From Betaproteobacteria bacterium (GTDB lineage: Bacteria; Pseudomonadota; Gammaproteobacteria; Burkholderiales; Usitatibacteraceae): DNA of 64,000 bases. The position numbers and the translations under genes are program-made. The stretch is from assembly GCA_016711875.1 (NCBI GenBank), contig JADJSD010000011.1:59430-123429 (forward strand), given 5' to 3'. Positions 36,654-49,324 of this stretch are shown piece by piece (the stretch's first letter is position 1; every line of letters begins with the position of its first letter). Under the pieces are notes generated by a model that searched no databases, was not told the DNA's origin, and saw only the letters and a program-made list of their open reading frames with translations.

Positions 36654-39600
36654 ATGGCGCTTACACCAGGTACAGCCGTACGAAGCATCGACAACCCGTC
36701 TCGAGAAGGGGTTGTTACAAATGCTCAGCCACGAGTACGGCCATCCGGCACGTCATATCAAATCCGTTGGTCGGACGGGCTGACGGACTTTGTGCGCGAA
36801 GATGAACTGCAGCCGCTGGATAACGCCGACAAGCAGGACCCGTACGAGATCGTCAAGCGCGGCATGTACGGACGAGCGGCGGATCTCCGGCGAAATCTCA
36901 CCTACACATCTCTCGGGCCGGTTGGCCAATCTCGTGTATGCGATGGGCATCACGGATACGGACTTCTACCCCCACCAGTACCGCCCCCTGCTCACCCTGC
37001 TTGATTCACCCACCAACGGCTTGCTTATTGCTGATGAGGTGGGCTTGGGCAAGACGATCGAAGCCGGGCTCATCTGGACCGAATTTCGGGCTCGTTTCGA
37101 CATGCGCTGCCTCGTCGTCATCTGCCCGGCGATGCTTCGGGAAAAGTGGCGCGATGAACTCCGTAACCGATTCGGTGTGGTTGCCCGAATCGTGGATGCC
37201 AAGGACTTTCAGGATGAACTAGCGAACTCCGATCACTCCGGCGACGGTAAGGCCTGGATTCTCAGCTACCAGGCCGCCCGACCGCCCAAGGAATGGTCGC
37301 CAACCGCCAAGAAGCCTGTCCGGCTAAGCACTCGCTGGCAGCTTGCGGACTATCTGCATTCAAACGCCGACAGCGAACCCATCATCGATATGGTGATCTT
37401 CGATGAAGCGCATTACATGCGGAACACTGAAACAGCGTCCTGGCAGCTTGCGGACCTGCTTCGGGATGTTTCGGCGTACCAACTAATGCTCTCGGCCACG
37501 CCGATCAATTTGAAGAACGAGGACCTCTTCAATCTTCTCCGCTTGTTGGATCCAGATCACTTTTCGAGCTTGGACGACTTTCAGCGGATGATCGAGGCGA
37601 ACAAGCCCCTTGTCGAGGCCCGCGATGCGGTGCTGAACAAGTCCGTCGGCGTAGACGCGATCTTGTCCCGGCTGGATGCCATCGCCTTGCACAAGACATT
37701 CAGTGAGTCATTGCAGCTCAAGGCAATTCTTGATGATCCCCCTACGGAGGCTCGTCTCTCGAAGGACTCCTACCGCGCTGAGCTGGCGGATCTTCTCGAG
37801 AAGATGAACCTGCTGGGCCATGCCGTCACGCGTACTCGCAAGCGAGACATTCACCTGCGTCGCATAGTTCGCAAGGTAAGGCGCGAACCTGTGACCATGA
37901 ATGAATTGGAGCGGAAGATCTACGAAGCGGTCACCGAAACCACTAGGGAATATGCATGGAGCCAGGGAATTAGTGATGGGTTCCTGCTGGCAATGCCTCA
38001 GCGCCAAGTCACCTCCTGTCCTGCTGCCATTGCGAGCGCGTGGCACGAACATGGCCAGGCCGCCGAGGAATTGCTCGAGGACTCGCTGGAGTCCATCGAT
38101 GGCGAGGAGGATACGCTGCCAGAAGCTCCGCTTCGAGACATTCTTTCGCGGGTCGTGGCATCGAGCATCGACGTTGCCGAACTTGAAAGGAACGATTCGA
38201 AGTTCTCGCGGTTGATCTCCGTCTCAAGGGAGTACTTCTCAACGCACGACAGCGAAAAGATCATCGTCTTCACCACCTTCCGGGCTACCGCCGCGTACTT
38301 GAAGCGCAGGCTGGACAAGGAAGGGCTGCCTTCGATGATCCTGTGGGGAGGCGAAACGGATACGAAGCAAGATGTGATTGATCGTTTCCGCGATAGCACT
38401 AAGCATCGCTTTCTCATATCGACCGAAGTTGCGGCGGAAGGTGTTGATCTTCAGTTCTGTCGCGTTCTCGTGAACTATGACCTTCCCTGGAACCCGACAC
38501 GCATTGAACAGCGTATAGGCCGTATCGACAGGCTCGGGCAAAAGTCCGAACTGATTCACATTTGGAACCTGTACTTCGCCAATACGATTGACGAGCGAAT
38601 CGTCACCCGCCTCTTTGACCGCCTGAAGATATTTGAGGAGGCTCTGGGGGAGGCCGAGGCGATTGTGGGGGATGCCATCCGCAAGTTGGAGGCCGAGCTG
38701 TTGATTCGTCCGCTAACGGCTGAAGAGGAGGAGGCACAGATTGCGCAGACGGCCAAGGCCCTCGAGGTAGTCCGTGTTCAGCGCGAAGAGTTGAGAGAAA
38801 TGCGCCTCATATGATGGCCCACGGCCAGCGAGTGATGGAGAAGGTCGAGGGGGCACAGGAACTTGCCAAACGCGTGACGGAGGCCGACTTGATGGCTTAC
38901 GTCTCGGATTACCTTGAGCGCTTCTCAGTTGGACATCGATATCGGCAAGTCGGAAATGACCCGCATTTCGTCGAGCTTCAGCTGTCACACGCCATGGCCA
39001 CTCACCTCGATGAGTTCCTTTCTGTGGAGCGCTTGACCGGAAAGACCAGTCTATCCAACGGCCAGTCACGCAAATGCCGCTTTCTGAACCGGATCAGCGA
39101 ACGCGCCAAGCCTGGGGAAGAAATAATCCATCAGTTCCACCCATTGATCCGGTTCATTTCGAAAGACCTGAGGGCGCGAAACGAGCACTTCTATCCGATC
39201 GTTGCAGTAGCGGTGGAAGCTGCACCTGACGTCCCGAAGGGGGACATTCGTCTTCTATACCCGCAGCTGGCTGTTTCGCGGCGTTCGTGAAGAGGAAGTC
39301 CTCTCGACCGCGTTCCTTTCGCTTGAGACTGGCGAAGAACTGCCGGAGGAGGTCGGGGACGTATTGCTCCAGAGGGCGCGACTTGCCGGGAAGGACTGGC
39401 TGGCTCCCGCCGCAAGCGTCGATGCCGCTCTTGTTTGCACGCGCTTCGAGTCAGCTGAAGACAGCCTGACCTTGCGATTCAACTCAGTCCTTTCGCGGAA
39501 GCGCAACGAGAATGCGGACAGGGCGCGTCTCCAGATTCAATCCATTGAGCGACATCTCGAGCGGCGCGTCCCGCGGCTTCACGCCACCGTTCAGGCCCAT

Positions 39601-39756
39601 CTGGCGGCCAATCGAAGCGCGCTGGCGAAGGCTACACAGGGGCAAATGGACAAGCTGCAAGCCAGAATGGCGCTCAGGCGGGATCGCATTCAACAGGCTG
39701 AGAAGATCGCGGCGGACAAGAACTTCGTGTGCGCAGGACTCATAAAGGTACGGTAA
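36654..39756 (+). pseudogene. RapA-like SNF2 helicase, frameshifted (possibly two cistrons)
   Basis: An N-terminal SH3/Tudor-like barrel (about residues 1-60; VRSIDNPSREGVV...YQIRWSDGLTDFV) precedes a SNF2 ATPase: ADEVGLGKTIEAGLIW (Walker A), VIFDEAHYMRN (DEAH), LSATPINLKNEDLFNLL, and motif VI RIEQRIGRIDRLGQK near 38510. A frame change near 36905 joins the barrel to the helicase (YTHLSGRLANLVYAMG). At 38811-38814 the helicase frame stops at ATGATG and a second frame continues (MMAHGQRVMEKVEGAQELAKR). This is either a coupled second cistron or, more likely, the same protein's C-terminal domain after another indel. A further shift near 39250 leads to WLFRGVREEEVLSTAFL and a coiled-coil end. The total is about 1030 residues. 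Confidence 0.75.
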
Positions 39757-39767
39757 GGAGAATGTCC

Positions 39768-41343
39768 ATGGGGTCGCTTAGTGACCAGCTCAAGCATTGG
39801 AAGTCGCGTGGTAAGGCGCAGGTCGAAAGCCTTGAAAGGGCGAAGGCAATCGCAGCGAAGCTTCCTCCGCGTGCTGCCGTCGCGCAGTCCCAGAGTGCCA
39901 CCAAGACTCAAAGTACTCCGTCACAGCCATTGAATCCGCCCTTGCCTGCGCCGAGTGCGACCGCGAAGGAAGCACCTGCAGTCACCTCCTTTGAAACAAG
40001 CGGCTTTCGGCCTCTCGGCAAGCCTGAACACTACAAACATCCCGATGAATGGATTGATCTTGGATGCAAGCTTCAGCCGCCCGGGTTCGCGGGTGGGCGA
40101 GCGCTTACCGTTCGTGTAGGGATTGACTTCGGAACGGCCTATACCAAAGTGGCCATCAACGCGGCCGGCACAGTGTTCCTTGTCGACTGGTCTGGTGTCA
40201 CGTTGTCAGGCGAACGCTACTTTTTGCCTGGAGTAGTTTCAGTGCTTCATGGCGGGGCGACGTTCCTGGGGCGCTGCTCCAAGTCCGCTGGATATTTGTC
40301 CGACTTGGAAGCTTCCCTTTCTACCGGGCCAGCCTGAATCGGCCGATCGCCGATTGGCCGCATCCATCTTCCTTGCATGGGTGATGAAATATGCCCGAGC
40401 GTGGTTCTTCCACCATCAGGCAGCGCTCTGCGAGGGGCGGGAGATCGTCTGGGAAGTCAATATCGGGTGCCCAACTGATGCCTGGGACGACAAGGTCCGG
40501 ATGGAGCTGTATGAGTTCATCGGGCACTTGGCTTGGCGCCTCAGCCGGTTAGGCGATATCGACAAGACCCGCGGAGAATTGATCGAAGGCGATCTCAAAC
40601 GCCCGTTCAACACGGAAGGCCTGGATTCGCTGTCCATCGTTCCGGAGTTTGTGGCGCAAATTGCGGGCTACACGCGATCTCCCCAGCGCAGGGAAGGGCT
40701 CCATCTGCTCGTGGATTGTGGTGCGGGCACCGTGGACGTAGTGACCTTCAATGTGCACCGAAACCCGGGTGAACTTACCGATCGCTATCCGATATTCGCA
40801 GGAAGGGTGAAACCGCTGGGAGGCCACTTCCTGATGGCGAGGAGGGCGGAGGTTCTGGGCGCCGGTCTATGGGACGACCTGGAAACCATTCCTGCGGGAG
40901 AGGCAGTCCGCGAGGCCTTTCCGGAAAAGGCCGAGGAATTGAAGCGCGCCGACGATTCGTTTGCGAGGGAGGTCGATGACGTGGTGTTTGGGGTCATCAC
41001 ATACACCAAGGCGATGCGCACCCCACTCGCTCAGGCATGGATCGATGGATTGCCCTGCTTTCTGACGGGCGGAGGAGCGGCATCCGAGATTTACCAAAGA
41101 GCTGTGTCCCAGGCGAATCGCGCATCAAGGGGTGGATTTCAGATGATCGACATGCCACTGCCCTCAAATTCGTCCGGGATCGATATCTCAGCATTTCATC
41201 GCATGAGCGTTGCGTACGGTCTGACGTTTGACCGGGACTCGCTCGGAACGATCATTCCATCCAAGGACATCGAGAATTTTCTTGCGAGTGACGCGTACAG
41301 GATGATTGAGCGACCGGACCGCGATGAGCTCTATGCCAAATAG
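39768..41343 (+). pseudogene. Actin/Hsp70-fold (ASKHA) ATPase, one frameshift
   Basis: About 525 residues. The first roughly 110 are Ala/Pro/Ser/Gln-rich and probably disordered. The ATPase fold then shows VGIDFGTAYTKVAIN (phosphate 1), LLVDCGAGTVDVVTFNV (phosphate 2) and LPCFLTGGGAASEIYQRAV (adenosine). There is no Hsp70 substrate-binding domain, so it is a stand-alone ATPase and not a chaperone. One frame change lies near 40305 (CCCTTT). AAGGAG (39755-39760) is 7 bases before ATG 39768, a better distance than ATG 39762; the ribosome site overlaps the stop of the preceding SNF2 reading frame. Fixed between two SNF2 helicases, it is presumably part of the same machine. Role unknown. Confidence 0.72.
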
Positions 41344-41391
41344 CGAAAGCCGTTCCTGAATGAACCTCGCTAAATTGGAGCAACTGATCAC

Positions 41392-44275
41392 ATGCAATTG
41401 AAGCAAGCCCCCGCCCCCGGCGCCCGAGCCCTAATCCGTGACGAGGAGTGGATCGTCCAGAACGCCGACGTCTGCCAACTCGGCGGCTGGCAGCTCAACT
41501 GCATCGGTGTTTCCGAGACCGTTCGCAATCGTCGCGCGCTCTTCCTGTCTCAGCTGGAAGAAGTGACGCTAATCGATCCAGCGAAGACGGAGCTGGTCCT
41601 CGACGACTCCCCAGGTTTCATCGCATCACGCCTGTACGTCGAGGCAAAGCTCAGGCAGTCAGCGCTTCAGGGCGACGCCATCGTGCAGGGTCACAAAGCG
41701 GTGATGGACGCGCTTCCCTTCCAGTTGGTACCAGCCCATCAAGTACTGCGCCAGCTACGCCCCCGTCTGCTGATTGCGGACACGGTTGGTCTGGGCAAGA
41801 CGCTTGAAGCCGGCATCCTCACGGCCGAATTGATGCGACGGGGCCGCGCCCGCAGGGTGCTCGTGGTCACGACCAAGAGCATGATGCTGCAGTTCCAACA
41901 GGAGTTCTGGAACCGTTTCACCATCTCGCTCACCCGGTTGGACTCGGCGGGAATCCAGCGCATCCGGCGCGAGATTCCGGCCAACCACAACCCATTCAAC
42001 TACTACGACCGCACCATCATCTCGGTCGACACGCTCAAGCGGGACAGTGAATACCGCCACTACCTCGAAAGCGCCTGGTGGGACCTGATCATCATCGACG
42101 AAGCCCACAACGTCTCATATAAGGGCAATCGTACCCAGGGCAATCGATTGGCCAGTCTTCTGGCCTCGAGGTCGGACGCGCTGGTACTGCTGACGGCTAC
42201 CCCGCACAACGGGAAGCGGGACAGCTTTGCCAGCCTGATGCGCATGCTCGATCCGACGGTACTGCCAGCCGGCGCCGACTACACGCGCGACGATGTGGCA
42301 CACCTCTTCGTGCGTCGCTTCAAGAAGGACGTCAAGGACCAGATGCGGCAGGACTTTCCAGAGCGCGAGGTGTTCCGGCTGGAACGGCCAGCCAGCGCTG
42401 CGGAGAACGCGGCCTTCAGCTGCCTTGCCAATCTCAAGCTGGCCACCGACGCCAGCCACCAGCGGGAAGGCGCGATGCTTTTCCGCACCACATTGGAGAA
42501 GGCGCTGTTCTCATCCCCGGCCGCATGCCTGCAGACGATCAACGAGCGATTGCGCAAGCTGAAGGCCAAGGATGCCGCCCATCCCAGACATCGCTGCCCT
42601 CAGCGAGCTGCATGACCTGGTATCCGCCGTTGGACTGGCAGAGTTCAGTAAGTTTCAGAACTTGCTTGATCAATTGCATTCCGGTGCCCATTGGAAATGG
42701 GATGGGCGTAATCCGTCGGACCGGTTGGTGATCTTCACAGAGCGGATTGAGACGCTCAAGTTCCTGCAAGTTGAACTGCCCAAGGCGCTGGGCTTGAATG
42801 AAGCAGCTGTTGCGGTGCTGCACGGACAGCTGCCCGACACGGATATCCAGGCCACCGTCAAGGCATTCGGCAGTGGAAGTACCCCATTGCGCCTCCTGAT
42901 CGCCTCGGATGTCGCGTCCGAGGGCCTGAACCTCCACTACCAGTCCCACCGACTCATCCACTTCGACATTTCGTGGTCGCTGATGGTGTTCCAGCAGCGC
43001 AACGGCCGGATCGATCGATATGGGCAACTGCAGGTGCCGAAAATCGGCTACATGCTCACTCTGCCCGAGCACGAACGTGTCCGCGGAGACTTGCGATATC
43101 TGGAAATCCTGATCGACAAGGACGAGCAGGCCGCCAAGAATATAGGCGATCCGTCCGCATTCATGGGACTCTTCGACGAGGATCTTGAGGTGGCCAAGGT
43201 CGCGGAAGCGATCGAGTCCAACCTCGCTGCGGAGGCGTTTGCGGCGCAGTTGGCCAAAGGGGATGTTGATCCCTTTGAGGCGCTTTGGGCGGCCGCTCAG
43301 GCCGATACCGCTTCGGGGGACCAAGCTGCCACCGCTGCGCCTCCTGCGCCTACATCCGCGCCGACTACCAGCACGCCCAGCCTGTTTGGTGACGACTACA
43401 CCTATGTCAGGGACGCCCTTACCTGGCTCCGCAATGCCGCGCCGCAGGAGTACAACCCTGTGCAAAGCGACGACGCCAAGCGAAAGTTGATCTTTCAGCC
43501 GGGCAAGGATCTCGCCGTGCTGCTGGATCGAGAAATGGCCCGCGAAATGCACCCGGCTGACAACCAGTTGGCGCTGAGCGCCGACAAGTCCGTGGTTGAA
43601 GCGGCCATCAAACAAGCGCGCGATGCCAACACTTGGCCGCAGGTGAACTACCTGTGGCCGCTGCACCCGCTTGCCAGTGGCTGGATTTCAAGTTGATGGG
43701 CCTGTTCGGTCGATTGAGCGCCCCGCTCGTCCGGGTGAAGCGGGGACTGTCCGCTGCCGAGGCCATCGTATTGGTATTGGCCCAGGCTCCAAACCGTCGT
43801 GGGCAGACCATGCTTACCCAGTGGATCGGCGTTCACCTGAATGCACAGGGCAAGCCGCAGGCCGTGCTGACATTGGATGAAGTCTTGAGCCGCACGGGCT
43901 TTGGCGCCGATCCCTTGGCCAATGATGGACGGCATATCGACAAGACGCACATTCAGGCGGCATTGCCCGATGTTGTTCAGGCCGCCGAGCGTCACCTCAA
44001 GCCTATCAAGGCAGGCCTTCGACGCCGATTGCCGCGCCAGCATGGACATCGAACTGGACAAGCTCAAGGCGCCTGGAGCGGAAGCACTTCGCCCAACTCG
44101 AGCTAGACTTCGCCAAAGGAATTGAGCAGGTCAATGCGGTTCGCCGCAAGCAACGTGAAAGCGACACTGCCGACCTCTTCAAGAACTGCCAGAAGTGGGT
44201 GAGGGACACGCTTGAGCTTGACGACCGTGGCCAGATCTCCATTGTCGCCGTGCTTTCAGCAACCCGTCGCCATGA
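41392..44275 (+). pseudogene. drmD: DISARM DrmD-like SNF2 helicase, frameshifted
   Basis: About 960 residues if restored. It begins MQLKQAPAPGARALIRDEEW with a small beta-barrel, then LLIADTVGLGKTLEAGIL (Walker A), IIIDEAHNVSYKGN (DEAH), LLTATPHNGKRDSF, VIFTERIETLKFL, ASDVASEGLNLHYQ and motif VI FQQRNGRIDRYGQ. Frame changes near 42575, 43690 and 44025 leave the protein sequence continuous (for example NYLWPLHPLA-QWLDFKLMGLF). The long C-terminal region ending FKNCQKWVRDTLELDDRGQI fits DrmD-type helicases of class 1 DISARM. The stop appears to overlap the ATG of the methyltransferase gene (ATGA, 44272-44275), but an indel just before makes the exact end uncertain. It pairs with the adjacent DrmMI-like enzyme. 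Confidence 0.7.
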
Positions 44276-47200
44276 GCCATCATTACCGGGCTTGAGAACA
44301 CCAACGAGTTCTACAGCCAGCACTATCTGGACGAGGTGGTCGAGCGCGACCTGAAGCCGCTTTTCGACCGATGGAAAGTCGAGGGCGCTACCAGCCCCGC
44401 TGCTCGCCTTCGTACAACTGGCGGGGCCGCCTACTTCCGCGCCCGCGAGCGATTTCTCGCCGAGCGCAAGGCAGCGGACCGGCTGCCGCTGCTGGTCGAC
44501 CTGGTACAGCCACTGCTGCAGGCCATCGGCTACCAACTGTCGCCTCAAACGCTGGAGTTGGCAGACGCTCAGGGCTTCCGGTGCTGGGCGTGTATCGCGA
44601 CGCCAATGCCCACCCGCTTCTTGTCATTGCTGCGGCTGTGGCGTCGCCGGCCGCTGCGGGAGATGAGGAAGCCCATCCGCTGCAGTGCGCGCCTTTGGGT
44701 GCTGACGGAAGGCCGGTCCTGTCCGATTGGGAAGAGGCGCTCACCAAGGCCGTGTTCGCGGACGACACGCCGCCGCGCTGGGTGCTGCTGGTCCACCACG
44801 AGACCTGGCTGCTGATCGAGCGGGGCAAGTGGGGCCGAAAGGCCCTGCTCAGCTTCAACCTGCCCGAGCTATTCGGTCCGCGCGACGAGCGGCAGTTCCG
44901 CGCCTTTGCAGCGTTGGCTGGCGCCGAATCTGTTCTGCCGCCTTCTGGCGGCACCGCACTACTGGACACCCTAGACGACAGTTCCCACAAGCACGCCTTC
45001 GAGGTCTCCACCGACTTGAAGTACGCCTTGCGCGAGTGCATCGAGCTTATTGGCAACGAGGCCATTCGCTACAAGCGCGAGGTCGCCAAGGAAAAGGTCT
45101 TCGAGCGCAACGACATCGACCTGGCCGACCAGCTCAGCCGCGAATGCCTGCGCTACATGTACCGGCTGCTGTTCCTCTTCTACGTCGAGGCGCGGCCCGA
45201 CCTGGGCTACGCGCCCATCGGCGCCGAGGCGTACCTCAAGGGCTACAGCCTGGAGCACCTGCGTGAGCTGGAACAAATGCCGCTCACCACGGCCGAATCG
45301 CAGGAAGGTACCTACTTCCACGAGAGCCTGAAGCAGCTCTTCTCGCTGATCTGGGAAGGCTTCCCCAGGCGCGGCCCAAGGCGGGCCCCTCGGTGAAATC
45401 CAGGATGAGTTGCTGGGCAGCGCCGACCAGGTCCTCGACAACGGCTTCACCATCGCCCCGCTGCAAGGGCACCTGTTCGACCCCAGGCAGACGCCCTTGC
45501 TGGGCAGCGTGAAGCTGCGCAACAAGGTGCTGCAGAAGGTCGTCCGGCTGATGTCTCTGTCGCGCGAGGGCGGTGGCAAGGGCGGCAAGAGCGGCCGGGG
45601 CCGCATCAGCTACGGCACGCTGGGCATCAACCAGCTGGGCGCGGTGTACGAGTCGCTGCTGTCCTTCCGCGGCTTCTTCGCCGAGGACGACTTGTACGAG
45701 GTGCGGCCAGACCCGAAGCGCAAGAAGGAGAAACCGGGTGCGGGTGATGGCGAGGAAAGCGAGGCCGACAGTGACAATGGGGGTGGCAACGACGAGGCCG
45801 CCGCCCCTGACCCGCTTGAGGACGCCGACCAGCCCACTACCCGCGAGGCCGAAAAGAAGAAGGACGCGGAGGTCGACCCGCTGGACGCGGCCTACTTCGT
45901 CCCCGCCAGCAAGATTGATCAGTACGCCGACGCCGAGCGCTTGTTCGGCGGCGAGCCGCGCATGCATCCCAAGGGCAGCTTCATCTACCGCCTGGCTGGC
46001 CGGGCTCGAGAGAAGTCGGCCTCGTACTACACGCCCGAGGTGCTGACGAAATGCCTGGTCGAACACGCGCTGAAAGAGTTGCTGTCTACCTGCAATACAG
46101 CTAACGACATCCTGAAGCTCACTGTCTGCGAGCCCGCCATGGGCAGCGCGGCGTTCTTGAATGAAGCCATCAACCAGCTGGCCGAGGCCTACCTGCAGGC
46201 AAAGCAGAAGGAGCTGGGCCGCACCATCCCGCACGACGAGTACACGGCAGAGAAGCAGCGGGTGAAGATGTTCATCGCCGACAACAACGTGTTCGGTGTG
46301 GACTTGAACCCGGTGGCGGTGGAACTGGCCGAGGTGTCGCTGTGGCTGAACGCCATCTTCAAGGGCAGCCACGTGCCCTGGTTCGGCATGCAACTGCGTA
46401 CCGGCAACTCGCTGGTGGGCGCGCGGCGCGACGTGTTTTCGGTGGCGCAGCTCACCCCGGGCCGGGGCGAGAAGGGCGTGCCCGAACACGACTGGCGCGC
46501 CGCCGTGCCGCGCGCCATGCAGATGACGGCCCGGCCCACCGATGCCGATGTTTTCCACTTCCTGCTGCCGGCCGATGGCATGGCCACCTGCACCGATAAG
46601 GTGGTGAAAGCGCTCGAGCCAGCGGCAGTGGAGGCCTTCAAGCGCTGGCGGACTGCGTTCATCCAGCCGCTGACGGGGATGAGATTCGCCGCGTTAGGGC
46701 GCTCACCGTGGCGGCCGAAGCGCTGTGGCAGCAGCACGCCGAAGAGCTGGCACGGGTGCGCAAGGCCACCAGCGACGAGTTGCATGTTTGGCCCGATCCA
46801 GCGCCAAACCGCGCGCCCACCACCACCGCGCAGAAAGACGCCACCTTTCAGCGCGAGATGCTGTCGGAACAGGTGAAGAACGCCAGCCCCTACCGGCGGC
46901 TGAAGCTGGCGATGGACCTGTGGTGCGCGCTGTGGTTCTGGCCGCTGGACCAGGCCAACCACCTGCCAACCCAGGAGGAGTGGTGGTTCGTGCTGGAAAC
47001 GCTGCTATTGGGCAGCGCGACGCTAGCAGAGTCTCTGCCGTCCGCTGATCTCTTTCCCGAGACCGTGCCGCAGAGCACGCTGGACTTTACGCCCGAGCGG
47101 GACCGCTACGGGCAGGTGGACATCGACGCGCTGGTGACCGCGCTGCCGACGTTGAACGCAGCGTCCCGAGTGGCGCAGACACAGCGCTTCTTCCACTGGG

Positions 47201-49283
47201 AGCTGGATTTCGCCGACCGATTCAAGTCTCGCGGAGGGTTTGATCTAGTGCTCGGCAATCCCCCATGGATCAAAGTGGAGTGGAACGAGCAGGCGCTACT
47301 CTCAGACTTTGACCCTCGGTTCGCCATTCGGAGACTGAGCGCAAAGGAGACCGCGGATCAACGCGACACGCTGTTTAGCGCAACCCCGCCAGCACGACCA
47401 GAGTACCTGGCGGAATGTGTATCAACGGAAGGGCTTGGCGCATTTCTCAATGCCCTGCAGAACTTTCCGCTCCTCAGGGGGCAACAGAGCAATCTCTACA
47501 AGTGCTTCCTCCCCGTCGCATGGCGCGCAGGTTTTCAAGTCCAGGCATTGCTGCATCCAGAAGGAATCTATGACGATCCTAGAGCAGGCGAGCTACGCGC
47601 AGCGGTCTACCCGCGCTTGCGCGCACATTACCAGTTCATCAACGAGCACGGGCTGTTTGCCGAGGTGCACAACCTCACGACATACAGCATCAACATATAT
47701 GGCAAAACGCATAGTGAGCCGCACTTTCGAACCATTGCGAACTTGTTCGTTCCGGCGACCGTTGATGCATGCCTCACGCATCCAGGAGGCGGCCCAACCC
47801 CAGGGATAAAACGGCAAGAGGGTGGCTGGAATACGGACGGACATGCGAATCGCGTCGTTGTAGTCAATCGAAGCCTACTCGAGACGTTCGCTCGCCTATA
47901 CGACGCGCATGGCACACCGGTCGAACAAGCTCGATTACCTGCAGTTCATAGTCGTGAATTGGTAGCCGCCCTTAAAAGGCTTGCGAAAGAGTCGAATCGA
48001 CTTGCCAATCGCGGCGGAGCATATTCAACGACCGTGTGCTTTGATGAGACGGCGGCTCAGCGAGACGGAACAATTCGTCGTCAAACGGGGTTCATAAAGT
48101 CCCCGACAGACTTCATTGTGTCGGGCCCCCACCTGTACGTTGGAAACCCGTTAAGCAAGACGCCGCGAAGATTGTGCAACTCAAACAAGGCATACGATGT
48201 AATCGATCTTGAGTACATACCGGATGATTTTCTTCCACGGAGCAACTATGTTCCGGCGTGTGATTCGCAGACATTTGCATCGCGCGTGCCCGTTGTTGAC
48301 TGGATCATTGAGGGAGCAACTAAGCGTAGCTCATTTACTTCCCACTATCGTCTTGTCTTTCGAAAGATGCTGAGTCAATCGGGCGAACGGACTGCAACAC
48401 CGGCTATCTTTCCTCCTCAAGTTGTGCACATCGATGGTTGCTTTAGCGTTGCGTTTGCTAGTCAAACCACTCTCATCCGGTTTTGTGCGGTGTCTACATC
48501 GCTTCTGTTCGATTTTTACGTCAAGACAACTGGAAAGGGAAACTTCCGAGCTGAGCTAATCGACAACTTTCAATTTCCGTTTGTCGGACGTTGCGATGCT
48601 GTCGAGTGTCGAGTGTTGGCGCTCAATTGTCTGACGAAAACTACGCCCGGTTGTGGAATGAAGGCTGGCGAAATGAATTCAGGCAAGACCGCTGGGCGAG
48701 TACTGACAGTCGACTTCCCGCCCACTTCTTTGGCGAGCTCACCTCGAATTGGCGGCGGACGAACGGCCTCCGAAGCGATTTTGCTAGACGACAAGCGTTG
48801 CTAGAGCTCGATGTACTTATCGCGCAATCGTTGAACTTGACCCTTGATGAACTTCTGACAATTTACCGCGTGCAGTTTCCAGTTATGCGCCAGTACGAGC
48901 GCGACACTTGGTACGACGCTCGCGGCCGCATCGTTTTCACCTCGAGCAAAGGTCTAGTAGGCGTGGGTCTGCCGCGGAAGGCCGGACGCAACGACCGCAC
49001 GTGTACGCTGCGGTTTCCCGACGGCCGCACCGAAGCCCGTCGCCTTGGTTGGCAGGACTTGCAGCCCAAAATTGGCCAACCGCAAGTTCCGGATGGAACG
49101 TTGATCGAGCGCCCGGTGCGCGACGACACGCTGCCAAGCGGCCCGGTGGACCGCATCATTCAATACGTTGCCCCCTTTGCCTTGGCGGACCGCGAATCCG
49201 ACTATCGCGTCGCCTGGGCGCACTTCGAGTCTAGGGAAGGACCCGGAGACGACGCTTCAGCAACGATCGCTTCACTCGCTTGA
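44272..49283 (+). pseudogene. drmMI: DrmMI-like Eco57I-class N6-adenine DNA methyltransferase, frameshifted
   Basis: About 1670 residues in six pieces. The start MSHH...GLENTNEFYSQHYLDEVV is at 44272. An N-terminal PglX/Eco57I-type domain (FNLPELFGPRDERQF; FLFYVEARPDLGY) is followed by a Lys/Asp/Glu-rich linker (45715-45880). The MTase core follows: SASYYTPEVLTKCLVEHAL, motif I VCEPAMGSAAFLNEAI, VDLNPVAVELAEVSLWLN, and catalytic motif IV FDLVLGNPPWIKVEW (near 47255). The C terminus (ELDVLIAQSLNLTLDELLTIY, then RDTWYDARGRIVFTSSKG) resembles class 1 DISARM methylases. Frame changes lie near 44285, 44580, 45395, 46690 and 48635; each joins smoothly. Host DNA modification for self-recognition is the likely job. 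The target-recognition region (47300-48600) is noticeably lower in GC than its surroundings. Confidence 0.75.
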
Positions 49284-49324
49284 AGTTGAAAGTGCCCCGT
49301 CACTCCATATAAGGATTTCAGAAC

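Noticed and set aside
36654..39756. First SNF2 gene as the housekeeping RapA or as DpdE
   Set aside because: It sits in an accessory operon and lacks neighbours such as the DpdA transglycosylase; motifs are RapA-like only at the general SNF2 level.
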